DNA of 64,000 nucleotides from Turnera subulata (taxonomy: Eukaryota; Streptophyta; Magnoliopsida; Malpighiales; Passifloraceae): contig JAKUCV010006854.1 in NCBI GenBank assembly GCA_028386065.3, positions 1-64,000 of the forward strand, given 5' to 3'. This document shows, in pieces, positions 1-13,400 of this stretch (positions are counted from its first letter, which is position 1; every line of letters starts with the position of its first letter). The notes under the pieces were generated by a model, which was not told where the DNA came from, ran no database searches, and saw nothing but the letters and a program-made list of their open reading frames with translations. Position numbers and translations under genes: made by a program.

Positions 1-877
1 GACTCCTCAGGCGGCGGAATGGCAGCGCGGAGACGTCGGCCTGAGGCGGCGGCTGCGAGGGAGTGAGATCCGTGGGCAATCCGGCGGGTCAACACCTCCT
101 GCGCGCGCGTCCGGCGGCGGACCAGCTCGGGGCCGGCAGTGCTGAGGTCGCGTCGTGACGGAGAAGGCGGTGGAGGCGTCGGTGCAGCGAGACTCGGCCC
201 GTAGCGTCTCGAGGTGAACAGTAACGGGGAGCCTCCGGGGGTGACGACACTGTTCCCTGTATTTTTTTTCTCTTTTCTTCTATTTTCTTCTTTCAATTTT
301 TCTTTCTGATTTTTGTCTCTTTCTTTTTCTTGTATTTTTTTTTTCCTCATTTTCTTCTTCTTCTTTTTTTTTTTTCTGTATATATTTTTTTTTCTGTTTT
401 TCTCTTTTTTTTTTTTTTCCTTTTTCTCTCTTTTTCTTTTTCTCTCTTTTTTTCTTTTTCTCTCCTTTTTCTTTTTCTCTCTTTTCTCTCTTTTTTTTTT
501 TTCTTTCTCTCTTCCTCTCCCGGCTCCTTCCCTTCTCCTGCTTCTTTTATAGACTGAATATACTATTTGGCATGTGAATTACAAATAATGTAATTCCGTC
601 TCCATTACGGGCGAATCCGATCCGGACCAGAAAATAACCGGTACCTCATTAGTTATTTTCCAGTGTGATTTTCCGAGAAATTCCGAAAACCGAAAAATAC
701 CAACTTAGTTCCGAAAAAATACACGGGAAAATCACGAGCGCGGGAAAACACTCGGATTCGAAAAACGACTCCTGATTTACCTTGAATTAATTACCCAAGA
801 TTATTTCAACGGTAAATCACGGTAAAATGACTTTTACAGTCCCGGTAAAAATCCAAATTTTTACCCGGGCTGTTACA
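1..877 (-). mobile_element. Partial LTR, reverse orientation, cut by the window edge
   Basis: Read on the minus strand from 877, the sequence starts TGTAACAGCCCGGGTAAAA, the same terminus as the LTRs at 19596, 24770 and 28458. The 877 bases match the layout of 27604-28458: GC-rich block, long pyrimidine tract (about 260-545), then the AT-richer terminus. Position 877 is an outer LTR end, because no polypurine tract follows it. The other end lies outside the window, so solo LTR and full element cannot be told apart. No gene is supported here. Confidence 0.85.
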
Positions 878-1361
878 TGTTTTGTTCAAAAAAAAAATTG
901 CCTCATTTTTGTCCATGTGATTAGTTAATGCATGGATGAATTTATTGTTTATTCTTTTTTTTTTAATTTTTCAATTTTTTGGGGTTGAGTGAGCACCATA
1001 TGTACTTGCTTTGGGCTAAATATATGTTGACAAAATCAAAACTCTTTCTCAGCCTCAACACAAAGAAATCTCAAAACCTTGTATGCCTAGTGATATAGAT
1101 GGGCCACGGAAGAAAATCAAATGGTTTGCCCCGTGGTTGCTGCCCTCACGTGGAGCGAGCTCGAGATTCCAGTTTTAGGCCCAGGTGTGGAGTTGTAAGG
1201 CGTGACTCTTGCAAACCTAAGAGAATGGCAGGCGCGTGCTCCTTTGAACACGGGCTTGGTGTTGTGGAGCGGGCTCTTGAGGATGTCGCAGAAGATGCTT
1301 CCGTTGTAGGGGGAGTATGCCTAAGCCCGATGTGGAAGAAACTCACACTTGAGGGGGAGAT
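878..1361. other. Intergenic stretch, probably the 3' end of a truncated retroelement
   Basis: The last bases before 1362 read GAGGGGGAGAT, which resembles the polypurine tract of a copia element. Upstream is a moderately GC-rich stretch (about 1090-1350) with an open frame of 107 codons, but no recognisable retroviral domain. It is probably a remnant of internal sequence from the element whose LTR follows. Nothing else is visible. Confidence 0.4.
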
Positions 1362-1569
1362 TGTTGGGTGTTCAAGTATGAGTACTTGTCCCACATCGGA
1401 TAGAAAGAGACCAAGTGAGTAAAATATAAGTGGAATAGACCCATGTACCCAATGCCTTAAGGTTTTGGGTTACTTTGTGGTGTCCAAGCCCACGAGTGTG
1501 GATCTCACTTGGGCCTCGTTTGTTTTCTCCCCAATTTGCGGGCTACTCCCGGCGCTTTACTTGCTAACA
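1362..1569 (+). mobile_element. Short LTR (208 bp) of a copia-like or TRIM-like element
   Basis: The block starts TGTTGGGTGTTC immediately after a G-rich polypurine tract and ends TTGCTAACA, giving TG...CA termini. It contains GTCCCACATCGG, a sequence often seen near the start of plant copia-type LTRs. No matching 5' LTR is visible upstream, so this is the 3' remnant of a truncated element and no target-site duplication can be checked. Confidence 0.55.
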
Positions 1570-1688
1570 AATCAAACACTATATATATATTAGAGGTCAA
1601 TGGCTTACTAACACAATAAAATATTAGTTGATCCTTTTTTGCTAGCGAGTCTTCTATTTGTATTTTTATTATTTATACTAGCTCACTT

Positions 1689-1705
1689 CCCGTGGGTTCC
1701 ACGGG
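1689..1705 (-). other. Helitron 3'-terminal hairpin
   Basis: CCCGTGG, loop GTT, CCACGGG: a perfect 7-bp GC-rich stem inside very AT-rich DNA. On the minus strand it lies just upstream of CTAG and a T. Plant Helitrons carry such a hairpin as the transposition stop signal, and this is the main evidence for the element above. Confidence 0.65.
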
Positions 1706-1859
1706 CCTGCTTATTAATTAATTTTTTAAAAATTTAACATTTTAACTATTATTTTTAGATATTTGTCAAATAATATTAAAAAAACTTGCACATGATTTGT
1801 TTTCAAATCAAACATTTTTTATCAATTTTCTCCATTTTTTATATAGATCTAAAAAATAA

Positions 1860-3010
1860 ATAAAAAATTATTAAAATCAAAATTAGAATATAAATCAGAA
1901 AAATAAATAAAATAAAATATTTAATAATAATATAAATAATAACTAATTTTTTAAACTTAAATATGCATTATTGGACCCTAAAACAAAAAAAATATTAAAC
2001 AACATAAGAAAAAGTTCAAAGAATTAATTAATAATAATCAAAAAATAAAAAAAAATATATAAGAGATTAATCTCAAAAACATAAATCAGTAAAATTAATA
2101 AAAAATATTATTATAAAAAATTAAAACTGTAAAATATAATATAAATCAGAAAAATAAATTTTTTTAAACCTATTCAATAATAATATAAATAATAATTAAT
2201 TTTGCAAAGTTAAACATGGATCTTTGAGCCAAAAAAACAACAAAATTAAAAATCAAAAGAATTAATGAATGATAAAAAAATGAAAAAAACTTAAGAGACT
2301 AATTTTAAAGAAATATAAATCAGAAAAATAAATAAAAAAATATTACTATGCAAAAAAAATTAAATAAGAAAATAGAATATAAATAAGAAAATAAATAAAA
2401 TAAACTATTTGATAATCATATAAATAATAATTAATTTTTATGTTTAAACATACATCGGTGAGCCCCAAAACAAAAAATATATATTAAATAATAAAATAAA
2501 AAAATTAAAATAATTAATTAATAATAAAAAACATAAAAAATTAAGAGGGTAATTTCTAAAAATAAAAATGGGAAAGAAATTAAAAAACTATTATTATCAA
2601 GAAAGAACATTAAAATAGAAAATATAAATAAATTGGAAAAAAATAAAATAAAATACTCAATAATAATATAAATAATAATTAATTTTGTAAATTTATACCT
2701 GCATCATTTGTTGATCCATGCATGGGCCTACATAATTGACCCCTAAAAAAATATTAAACACAGAATAAAAAATTATAAGAATTAATTATTAGTAAAAAAT
2801 ATAAAAAACATAAAATAAGTAATTTTTAAAATAGAAATCATTAAAAAATAATAAAAATATCATTATGAAGAAAACTTTTAATACAAAAAATAGAATATAA
2901 ATCAGAAAAATAGATAAAAATATTTAGTAGTAAGATAATTAACAATTAATTTTGTAAATTTAAACATGCATAATTGAGTCCTAAAATTTTAAAAATAATT
3001 GAAAAAAATA
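1860..3010. repeat. Degenerate ~245-bp AT-rich tandem array
   Basis: A landmark of the form AATATAAATAATAATTAATTT, followed by a short 'TTAAACATGCAT...GAGCCCTAAAAC' block, recurs near 1925, 2170, 2410, 2660 and 2930, giving five diverged units of roughly 240-270 bp. No frame longer than about 60 codons is open. It looks like a minisatellite carried inside the candidate Helitron. Confidence 0.6.
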
Positions 3011-3966
3011 AAAAAATATATAATGATAAAAAATATAAAACAAAAAAAACCACCAAAAATATTATATAAAATAATAATATAAAGGAAAATTAATCCATGA
3101 AATGAAAAATTAACAAATTAAAAGACATGAAAAATTTGAACATACCTTTGCATCAATTAAACTCATATCTAAACTAATAAGGAGGTTTTATAATTTTGTA
3201 TTCAAACATTCCCACAATCTCGAAACTCTAACTTGAATTTTCCATAAATCATTGTCAGGAGTCATTCATCCAAAGCTTTAATATACATTTTCCTGCATAA
3301 ACAAAAAAAATATAAAAATGATTAAAATAGAATGGGGAAATAAAAAAATATAAAAACAAATAGGATGCTTAATTATGAGAGATAAAATAACTTTAATACT
3401 ATATCAAGATTTGTACGTATGCAAATAGAAATAAAACAAAGAAGGGATTAAAGAGAATGAGTGAATAATAGAGAAACTGTAACACACACAGACAGAGACT
3501 GTATCTAGACTTTGTGTAGTGCGAAAACAACACAAAGAATGAGTAAAATAAAATGAATGAGTGATAGAGAAACTGTATCACATACAGAGACTATTATTTC
3601 ATATACAAAAACAGAAACTGTATCTATATTTAAAGAGATATGATGGAATTTTTGAAGAGATACACGATAAAAAACAAAAATGATTAAAGGTTAGTTTTGA
3701 ATAACAATACTATCTTATCAATTGTAAAGGTTGTCAATCTATAGGTAACATAATTCTTATCAGATAAGAATAATTGAATAAATCACATAATAATAAATAT
3801 ATATAATAATATATTAATATATATATATATATGTGTGTGTATAGATTTTTTAACATAACTAATAAAAAGAGTTTTATTCTCATTATAATTTATTAGAAAC
3901 TCTTGGATAATTATGTTTATCATTATAGTCAATTATCAGTTTAATAGGAAAAAAGAAATATATAAT

Positions 3967-4180
3967 ACCAATCTCTCCGTGTGAATTTTCTTTTGAACAA
4001 TTTGGGTGTGACTGGAATTCTTTTTAAAAGAGTATAATTAAGATCAAGTTACTCTGGGATAATTATGTTACCAATCTCTACGTGTGAATTTTCTTTTGAA
4101 CAATTTGGGTGTGACTGGAATTCTTTTTAAAAGAGTATAATTAAGATCAGATCTGGTTACTCTGGGATAATTATGTTTGT
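3967..4180. repeat. Tandem duplication, ~103-bp unit, two copies
   Basis: The unit beginning ACCAATCTCTCCGTGTG at 3967 is repeated from 4070 with few changes, plus a small insertion near 4150. The two copies are nearly identical, so the duplication is recent. It has no coding potential. Confidence 0.85.
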
Positions 4181-4324
4181 TATGTCCAATCAAACTACAC
4201 CTACAACACTCCACATGGCAATAAAAAAAAGACCCCAAAGCCTGCACATGCAATAAAATAAGACCCCAAAAATCTTATGTGTCAAAACCTGGTGAGGGAT
4301 ACAGCTTTAAATATATATAATAGA

Positions 4325-5870
4325 TTTTATTCTCTTTGTGGATAATGAAGAGAAAGATAAGGGATTTCACATGTTACATCATCATGTGCAGTAGTGGTGG
4401 TGGTGTGCTTGAAAACTGAAAACAACAACTAACACAATCACGTCAAGAAACACAACTTCCCCACGTAAAAGTGGATGATATATCATATATGAGACAGGTT
4501 GTTGCCAGTGTGAACTAAAACTCTATTGGGCATCAATATTGATGATTCCTCCAGTTTATTCCCTTTGCAAATCTTTCGCTTGTGTAGACATGGACGTGCA
4601 TTGATTTTCTAACTAAATGTCTAATTAATTTATTCGTTAGTAAAGGTCTTCATCGATGATCCCTTTAATTACTGTCCTAGGAAAACTCATCTTTTAATTC
4701 CTTGTTGATTTTGTTTTTTCATGGACGGATGGTTTAGCACGTTATGTTTTAATTGATCACTCTCTTAAGTTAACTTGTCACCCATAATCGTGCCTGTCTT
4801 GATTAATAAAAAATGAGGTTAGACTTCACAACTGTATCTTAGTGGGGTGGGCATGCATTATCATAGTGTGAATGTCTAATTAATTAATTAAAAAGAAAAA
4901 TGAAGGATTGGCAAATGGCAGGCTCTATCTTTATGTTTTGATCTTTCTTTTGTTTGAAGGTAGCAGAAGTTGCAACCTCTTCTTAATGAATCCTATTTTG
5001 GCTTCTGATCACTTTCATCATGATAATACCTTTGTTGATAATCTAGATCAAGAAATCTTATGACTTGTGAAGTATAACCGGCCATCACTAGGAAATGATT
5101 AAGTTTGAAGCTTGGGGTGGGAATATACCCTCTTAATCAATGTCTAAGCCAAAATAAATTATATGAGGTTACCATCATTAATGTGTTGTCCAAGTCCTCA
5201 GTCAAGAAAACAAAAGAAGCATTTAGAAGGATCCCAATTCATTATGAAATCATATATGATGGAATCTGAAAACAAAAAAGAAATCATTTGGGGTAAGAGT
5301 AAGAGAACAAATGATAGCTAGCATGGGGATTAATTTATACATTTTCTCAAAGAAATGAGGACGAAAAAGTCAAAGCCAGAATTATATATCACAAACGAGA
5401 CGTGACTCTATATATGTTAGTACTTGTTTGAGGAAATATATATGGAATACAACCGTTCTTCTGTTGGTGATTTTGAAGGATAACCGACATTTATAGTTAG
5501 GTCATTGATTAGCCTACTCAACAGCTTCACCTTTGAGAATAATGTAGAACACATGGCACTGCGGCACTGCCCACGCTACCTAATTCATTTGGAGTATATA
5601 TGCCTCCTACATTGATCGGAAGAAACATTTTTTTTCCTTCTGAAAAAAAAAATTCATGATAAATGAATATTTTTATATTAAAAAAAAGATGATGCTTGAT
5701 GAAATCGCCACAATTTTTAAAATATTTTTCAGAAATATCATATTTTTATTTTCGTAATATCAATAATAATTAAGATCCGCTTATAGACAATTTAAACTAA
5801 AGAATCATGATAAGAATTGATTTACTACCCTCTCTCTCTCTTTAATGGAAATACATTTATTAATCTATGA
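4325..5870. other. Intergenic, no gene seen
   Basis: AT-rich unique-looking DNA upstream of the phosphatase pseudogene. I searched it for the missing 5' exons of the phosphatase and did not find them. There is no long open frame, LTR terminus or clear repeat apart from short (TA)n and (CT)n runs. Confidence 0.5.
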
Positions 5871-6681
5871 TCATTCTTTATTAGTCTAGCAATGCAAGAG
5901 TGAATCTCTAGTCTATCTTATGTGAGCATATATATATACTAGAGGAAAGGTACGTAAGAGATGATTAGGAATATCCAAAATGAAGCTAATTAATAATAAC
6001 CCACAAATTGACAGATAAGTATGAATAATAATGGCTCTAGCTAGTTTATTCTTGGTAAATAATATATATATATGTATATATATATAAGAACAGTAGTGTA
6101 AGCAGTGCAGCTAATATTCAAACATATTCCAGCAGCTAGTGTGCGGTTAGTTATGGATCAACAACTATGTAGCCATGTAGGTGAAGTTAATGTAGCAAAA
6201 TTAATTGTGTATATACGTTGAACATGCATGCAGGCACAGTATGTGAGCAATGATCCGGACTATCATTCTTTATTAGTCTCGCAATGCAAGAGTGAATCTA
6301 CTCTATATTATGTGAGCATATACTAGAGGAAAGATAAGAGATGATTTTTTTTTTTTTTTGCCAGAAAGATAAGAGATAATTAGGATTAGCCAAAATGAAG
6401 CTAATGAATAATAACACACAAATTGACTGATAAGTATGAATAATAATGGCTCTAGCTAGTTTATTCTTGGTAAATAATATAATATAATATATATATATAT
6501 ATAAGAACACTAGCTAGTGTATGTAGTGCAAGCAACTGATATTCAAACATATTCCAGCAGCTAGTGTGCGGTTAATTATGGATCAACAACTGTATCTATA
6601 GGTGATGTTAATGTAGCAAAATTGTGTATATTTTTACGTTGAACATGCAGGCACAGTATGTGAGCAATGATCCGGACTATC
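5871..6681. repeat. Tandem duplication of ~392/419 bp including an exon boundary
   Basis: Copy 1 (5871-6262) starts TCATTCTTTATTAGTC, and copy 2 (6263-6681) starts with the same bases. Both end with a splice acceptor and the first ~31 bases of the phosphatase exon (GCACAGTATGTGAGCAATGA...). Copy 1 is broken exactly there and runs into copy 2. Differences are scattered indels in AT runs and point changes. Confidence 0.85.
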
Positions 6682-7538
6682 TAGGCTGCAAGAAGAAGGA
6701 ATGCAAGAAATACAACGGCACAGAGTGTGAGGTGACCACCTGCAGTGCCACACTGTCGTTTCATGTGGTGAATATCAGGACCGATATTGAATTCGTGCTG
6801 TTTGGTGGGGGATTTGACACCCCCTGCGTTTTGACTAGATCATCCACCATTAGCTTTGCCAACCCAAAGCAGCCCCTGTATGGCCATATTTCAAGCACAG
6901 ATTCAACAGCAACCTCGGTACGTACGTACGTAAATTAATACTGTAGTCACTAGCTAGCCATAGCTTAGCTATCTAGCAGTCCATTGCATCTGATGATTAT
7001 ATTTTATATTGCTAGCTAGTCTTGATATATACACATATATTTTAGAAGCTAATAATCTATACTTGTGTACTGGGGCAGATGAGATTAACTTGGGTTAGTG
7101 GTGATAAAGAATCTCAAGAAGTGAATTATGGAAGTGGGAAAACAGTCAAATCAACAGTCACAACATTCTCACAGGATGATATGTGCAGTAAGTTCCTCAT
7201 AATATTTGTCCAACCAAATGCTTTTATATGATGCAAGTTTCTCTTATACCCTCGAGTCTTAACCCTTTATAAGTGTCCTATGTAGACTTTCAATTTCTAA
7301 TAGTAATTTATCACATTCTTTCAAGAAAATAGAAAAATTACTGATCATGCTGGAATATCAAAAAACCAAATCCCCATTTCGTAAGCCTTTCTTACACTTT
7401 TGTAAATGTATATATTTATACAATAGGTTCGGCTCTTAGGAGTCCAGCCAAGGACTTTGGGTGGCATGATCCTGGATATATCCATTCAGCAGTCATGACA
7501 GGACTAAAGCCTTCAACCACTTTCTCTTACAAATATGG

Positions 7539-7619
<81 letters not shown>

Positions 7620-9553
7620 ATCAAGATCATTACTCTTCTCAGCTTCTTCTTCAAAGCTAGGTAGCAACAAAAATAGAAATAACAAAAGAATTTATCACTT
7701 GATCGATCCTTAATTAATTGACACCTTAATATTATATAATTCCAAATCAGTGATGTTGTTGGGTGGAGTGATGAAACTCAATTTAAGACTCCACCTGCGG
7801 GAGGCTCAGATGAACTTAAGTTTGTTGCATTTGGAGATATGGGGAAAGCACCTCGAGATGCTTCTGTTGAGCACTACATCCAGGTAACCCCTCATTCTAC
7901 ATACAATATGAGGGTCCAATATTTTGCATATGATTGATCACTACCTACTCTGCATCTCAAAATTGACACTGAATTCTGTTAATGTTTTGGTGGGTGCATA
8001 TATATATATACATAGCCCGGATCTCTTACAGTGATCAATGCCATGACCAAAGAGGTAGAATCTGGCAATGTAGATTCCATATTCCATATTGGAGACATAA
8101 GCTACGCAACAGGCTTCTTAGTTGAATGGGATTTCTTCCTCAGCCTTATAAGTCCAATGGCTTCTCAAGTGTCTTACATGACCGCCATTGGAAATCATGA
8201 GAGGTAATTAAAAACATCCATTAATTAATCCCATACGTATGAACATATATTGTCACAGATTAATTAATTGTTTTACTTTTATTATTTTTGCAGGGATTAC
8301 ATAAACTCAGGATCAAAGTATGTAACTCCTGACTCAGGCGGGGAATGTGGAATCCCATACGAGACCTACTTCCCAATGCCTACCTCTGAGAAGGATAAGC
8401 CATGGTACTCCATAGACAAAGGAAGTGTTCACTTCACTGTTATATCAACCGAGCATGACTGGACACAAAACTCTGAGCAGGTTAAGAAACAAAGGCCCAA
8501 CGTATTACTATTTATTAGCTACACACTTGATATGTTTCTCACGCATTGGAAATTAATTAACTACAGTATGCTTGGATGCAAAAGGACATGGCTTCAGTTG
8601 ATCGATCCAAAACACCTTGGCTAATTTTCGCTGGGTGAGTTAATTCGTCACATATTATATTAACCTACGACTTACATGTATGTATGTATTTTAGAAATCA
8701 GGTAATTAAATTCGTAATGCAGGCACAGACCAATGTATTCATCCACTCATGGACTTTTTAGCATCGACAATTCATTTACTCAAGCCGTAGAGCCATTGCT
8801 GAAGCAGAACAAGGTTAGTTGCCAAATTAAAAACTTGGGTGCAGTAGCCTTTTGTTTTTGTTTTTTTGTTTTTTTTACTCTTTTTCATAGCTACTCGATT
8901 GGTCATGTTCTGATGAATTTCCCCCAAAATGAATCAATTAGGTTGATCTGGTTCTATTTGGCCATGTCCACAATTACGAGAGAACATGTTCAATCTATCA
9001 AAGCAAGTGCCTGGCAATGCCTAAAAAAGATTAGGACGGGGTCGACACATACGATCACAACAACTACGCTGCACCAGTACAGGCAGTGATTGGCATGGCT
9101 GGCTTCAGTTTAGACGACTTCTCTGACAATGTAAGTTAGTTACACTCAAAACCTGTCTGATTAGATCATTAATTTGTTATGCTAGATGTTCATTTCTTGT
9201 TTTAATTTATTTGCTACGCAGCCGGGTGATTGGAGTTTGATAAGGATTTCTAAATACGGCTACCTGAGGGCTCATGCTACTTGGGAAGAGATAGACTTGA
9301 AGGTTGGTCTTCTTTTCTTTTCTTTTTTTTTTTCACACAGATTGTACACATTCATACATCATAAAACCTATATCTGATGGAATTAACTTTTGGAAATACG
9401 GTTAGATTAACCAAAGCAATATTCTTTTCGTTATCATGCACTGACCTCACTAACTCATTTCTTTTTTTCTTTTGTCTCTTATTTCAGTTTGTAAACTCAA
9501 ATACAGGAGATGTTGAGGACCATTTCCGCATCACCAAAAACCAGAAAAGATAG
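6651..9553 (+). pseudogene. Purple acid phosphatase (PAP27/PAP1-like), 5'-truncated with a nonsense codon
   Basis: Twelve exons can be traced: 6651-6917, 7079-7187, 7427-7541, 7751-7883, 8016-8203, 8294-8480, 8567-8634, 8723-8813, 8942-9130, 9222-9302 and 9488-9553 are all bounded by AG and GT with matching phase; any exon before 6651 is missing. The product would be a secreted dinuclear-metal phosphoesterase of the plant high-molecular-weight group, often labelled nucleotide pyrophosphatase/phosphodiesterase. All five metal-binding blocks are present: GDMG, GDISY, GNHE, GHRP and GHVH. Two lesions argue against function: no N-terminal exons or signal peptide precede QYVSNDPDY, and TAG at 9032-9034 interrupts the frame after AMPKKD, 30 codons past GHVH. 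The C-terminal frame (PGDWSLIRISKYGYLRAH) is otherwise clean, so decay is recent. Confidence 0.85.
7541..7606. repeat. (TA)n microsatellite in a phosphatase intron
   Basis: An almost uninterrupted TA run of about 30 units begins at the splice donor following the exon that ends at 7541, and is followed by a few TATG units. Its length is likely to vary between individuals. Confidence 0.95.
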
Positions 9554-10485
9554 CTCGATGTTTAGTCCACAGGCAAACAACATCTGTACTATCTGTATCA
9601 AAATAATGTTATTAAGCTTTTCTTGTATATCATTATGCTTTCTACAGAAAATGAGTACATCCATATAATGAATGCCATTGAGGTGTTTTTGTGTATTTGT
9701 ACAATTACGAATGTGGAACTACCATAGTCTGAATGCGAATGCATGCCATCGTACTGCTTCCTTTTCCGTAATGGCTTCGGCCAGGAAAATCTTAAAAGAC
9801 AGCTTGGTAATGAGTTTGGATATTTAACATTAAAAAAAGAGTTCGGATATCACATATCCAGAAACTTTAAAGGCCTCCGAAACTCATAAAGAATCAAATT
9901 AACCAACATAAGGAGCCAATAATATGAACTTTGCACAAACTTCTCCTACGCAAAATTATTAGTTGAGGTTAAGTAGCACATGCAATATTCCAAATGTATA
10001 CAGAGTCTCGGACCATTCAAATTGTCAGAACATTGGTACTTAAGTTTCTTCAGGATGAACTTAAAGCCTTGCAAAAAGGAGCCTAAAAGTTGCAATTACT
10101 CAAAACTAAGGCTATTGTTACTTTTCTGGCACTTCTGGCTGGACTACTTCCGTAGGATCAGATTCCAAAATAACAAACAGTGGGTATACCAAAAATTTCA
10201 CAGAAGCCAAGAACGGAGTACAGAAACTATCAATGACAGAATTTTATTAGTACTTGCTGAGGTTTGCTATTTTATATGTCAGCAAAATAAAATCATACCC
10301 ACAGGTGATAAAGAAGGTTACCACAAGTGAAAGAGCTGATAACAGTACATAACAATCATATCTAATTTGCACTGGAAATAACACAAAACTGGAGAAAAAA
10401 AAAACAACAAACAAAAGAAATGCAATTGCTTTTCTTTCACAAAGAACTTTATAAGTCATTCACTTACATTTTTGAAGAAAGACTG
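9554..10485. other. Intergenic between convergent genes (3' flanks)
   Basis: Separates the stop codon of the phosphatase pseudogene (plus strand) from that of MUS81 (minus strand). It should contain both 3' untranslated regions. Short open frames here have no recognisable content and no repeat was seen. Confidence 0.5.
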
Positions 10486-13400
10486 TTAACGGTCATCACC
10501 CCAAACTAACTGAAAGATGTTCCTACTAGCACCTGCACTAATAACGTTGTTACTCTGCTTCCTAAGCATCTCCTCTTGCGCGCAAACATCACCATCCTTC
10601 CAAAAACAAACGACGGACAGAAAGAATAATTAGAAAATGACAAAAAGGGTTTGCCAACTTTAGAAAAGCAAACGATAAATTAACCATTTATAGTCCACAA
10701 TCTGTAAAAGGGTAACTGTACATATAAGTTTAGATAACCCAATATAGACTTGTAACAGTGACATATTTCTGGCAAGTTCCAGATAGTATCAAGATAAATT
10801 GATTGTTTACATTAAAATATTGCCATCTAATTTCTTTTACCCATGCAATGAAGCAAATCAGAGCTAAAGTCAAAGACAAGTTGTTTCTTTTATCTCCTTT
10901 CCTGTCACACTGTCAAACAAATTAACCATCATCCCCAAATGCTTGAGCTGGTCAACCACCATGTGGTTTTCCAGTTAAACCTTAACATTGTAAATTGCAA
11001 CCTAGTCAGCACATTATTAACTTATTCTTCAATACAATGTTACTAGATGGAAAATAGCACTCACAAGATGAGAGTAGGCAAGGGCAAGAGAAATGAGTGT
11101 TGGGTACAAATCCAGAACTGCTAGAGCTGCTTCCTCAGTCACTTGTGGAACCTGCACTCATGATGAATACATGTGTGCAAAGCAAGAATGAGAATGGAAG
11201 CCAAAAATTAGACTAAAAAAGATGTTATTAATGATCATCGTGCAATAGAGACATATAAAAGATACACGCTTGGGGACTAGACATTTTTAATAGAAGTTGA
11301 CCCAACTAAATGACCTTTACACTTATTACCACAATGCAGCCTTCTTGTGAGGAAACTTAATACCTGCATGAGCTGAATGGCAAATGCATCACTGACTGTC
11401 ATCTTCTCTAGCTCTTGGCACCTTTGGATAAATTCATCCAAAGGAGGAGAGACTGCAGAAATTTTTGGCTGCTGCTCAGCTTGTTGTGATCTATAAAATT
11501 GGGTTATCGATTGTGTTAGATAGCCATATTTCTTCAATGTATCACGCAAGCAGCTTGTTCTCTGCACATCAAAGCCCTCCAGTATCTCTGTTGTGAAGCA
11601 GCTGCATATGGCAGAATAACAAACACTTGATGTATATACAGTTCAATAATAATTATGCAATTGAACTTTTTCTGGCACGATAAGCCAGACAAAGGATCCT
11701 AAAATATTTCGAAGACCATGGAGTGAATGCATTTTAGAACCACCTTCCAGCTCTCAATTCCAACAATTTTGCAAAACGAATTAGACAAGGCAGTTAACTG
11801 TTCTACAGAACTATAAGAATATAGGTTAAGCAAAAAAAGCAAACAAAGGTTTAGGCAGGAAAAAGCTTTAGGACCTTCACCCTAATCTATAATCAGGGTT
11901 CTTTCAAGGCACTCCTATTAACAAAAGAGCAAAAAAAAATTTTTTTTAAAAAAAAACTAGAGGAGTATCCCAGCCGAGCACCGGACTAATATCTCTCTGT
12001 GGCTCGGCGCGTCACCCTTCAATCCAATCCCCTCAGCACCAGTTCTTCTGATGGAAGAAAGTATTCACCGAATCCTCCCCCCATACATGTAGATGGGAAA
12101 ACATTCAAAGTTTAGTTGGCAGGAAAATCACTTTGTTAGTCCTGCCAACTTTGTGTATTTTTGTTTTTTCATTTTGTCCTGTTTATATTATCACAATTGA
12201 CCCCTAGATTAATGGGTGACTACATCTTGCCAATGTGTTACCAGTCAGTCTCCAACATGTTTTCTAAAGCGGACAGGACAATGCAGCCCGAGATACCTAA
12301 GCAGGGAAATAAGGAGTACTGCAGAAACCAGTATAGAACAGCGGTGATATGGCATTGTATTAGCGAAAACATCTCTAAGATATCATGACCTTTAGGTGTT
12401 ATCAAAGGTCAACTCAGTCAAAATCATATCTTAGATATGCTAGTGTTTTCTGATTAGCAGTCAATTTAAAAGGCATCATGAAACAGCACCAATGCAATTG
12501 ATGATTCTTATGTTTGCTAATTCAGGAAAAATACATACGCTGTTTTTATGCTTTCAGCAGCTTCCAAAGAATTCGGATCACCTTCCACAACATAAATCAG
12601 CTTCTTGAGTCCACATCTCTGACAATGAGCAATTTTATGACCAAAATGTCATCATAAAATATCACAACCCAAATCTACAAGACAAGTTACACATAACATT
12701 TGAGTTTATGGCAACATAGATGAGTTTGGGTTTTACATACACCAAGACCAATTATGTGAAACTACATATGAAAATCAATTTAACGCCGCACCTTAGAAAG
12801 CAGAGTTATTTAAATCACTGGAAACAAATTTGTTCACAAAGATTGGAGACGTGGTTGCAGAAGGAAAAAACACAATTCATAGTAATAATTATTGGACCAA
12901 AGGCATTTAAGGTATATACAAGCCTCATTTTTGAACTTCAAAGCAAAAAACTGATTATGACAACCAATTACTACAATTGTGAATGGAGGAACAACAGAGA
13001 CACAGACAAACTCCATTTTGATTTATTTTCCTAATTTATGTGTTAACTAATCAGCAAAATGGTGAGAGTCAGTTCTTAATCTTCATATTTAAACAGTATG
13101 TTGTCACAACTTCACATGCATTAAGTATGTTGACAAGACAGCAGATTTTAACTCCAAGATCTAGTAGCAAAAGTTCCCAAATGGCAAACCAAATTAGCAG
13201 CCACTGTTTACAGAGGATAGAAAGATTAGGACTACGCCATTTCATATTCTGATGAGCAAGAAGGGAGTTTAGCAGAGAAAATAAGAAATTACAAGATTGG
13301 TTATTAAAAGTAACTTCAACAGCCCACAATAATTCATCTCCACAACAAATTAGAAAAATTGGTTAAAATCATCTCCTCGATCAGTAAAGAACAATTGATG

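Larger units (their letters stand above)
1678..4324 (-). mobile_element. Candidate non-autonomous Helitron, minus orientation
   Basis: On the minus strand the right end (4324) reads TCTATTATATATATTTAAAG preceded by A. The left end is a 7-bp perfect stem (CCCGTGG/CCACGGG, 1689-1705), seven bases, then CTAG followed by T. TC start, 3' hairpin, CTRR end and insertion between A and T are the hallmarks of plant Helitrons. It has no Rep-helicase gene, so it would move in trans. The interior is AT-rich, with a degenerate ~245-bp tandem array. The 3' end is the stronger call; the 5' end was picked by eye. Confidence 0.55.

Noticed and set aside
313..557. Phe-rich open frames in two phases
   Set aside because: They are translations of a T-rich pyrimidine tract inside an LTR; no composition or motif of a real protein.
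1099..1422. 107-codon open frame near the left copia-like LTR
   Set aside because: No retroviral or host motif; it runs through the polypurine tract into the LTR.
7495..7713. Open frame of repeated Ile-Tyr
   Set aside because: Translation of the (TA)n microsatellite.
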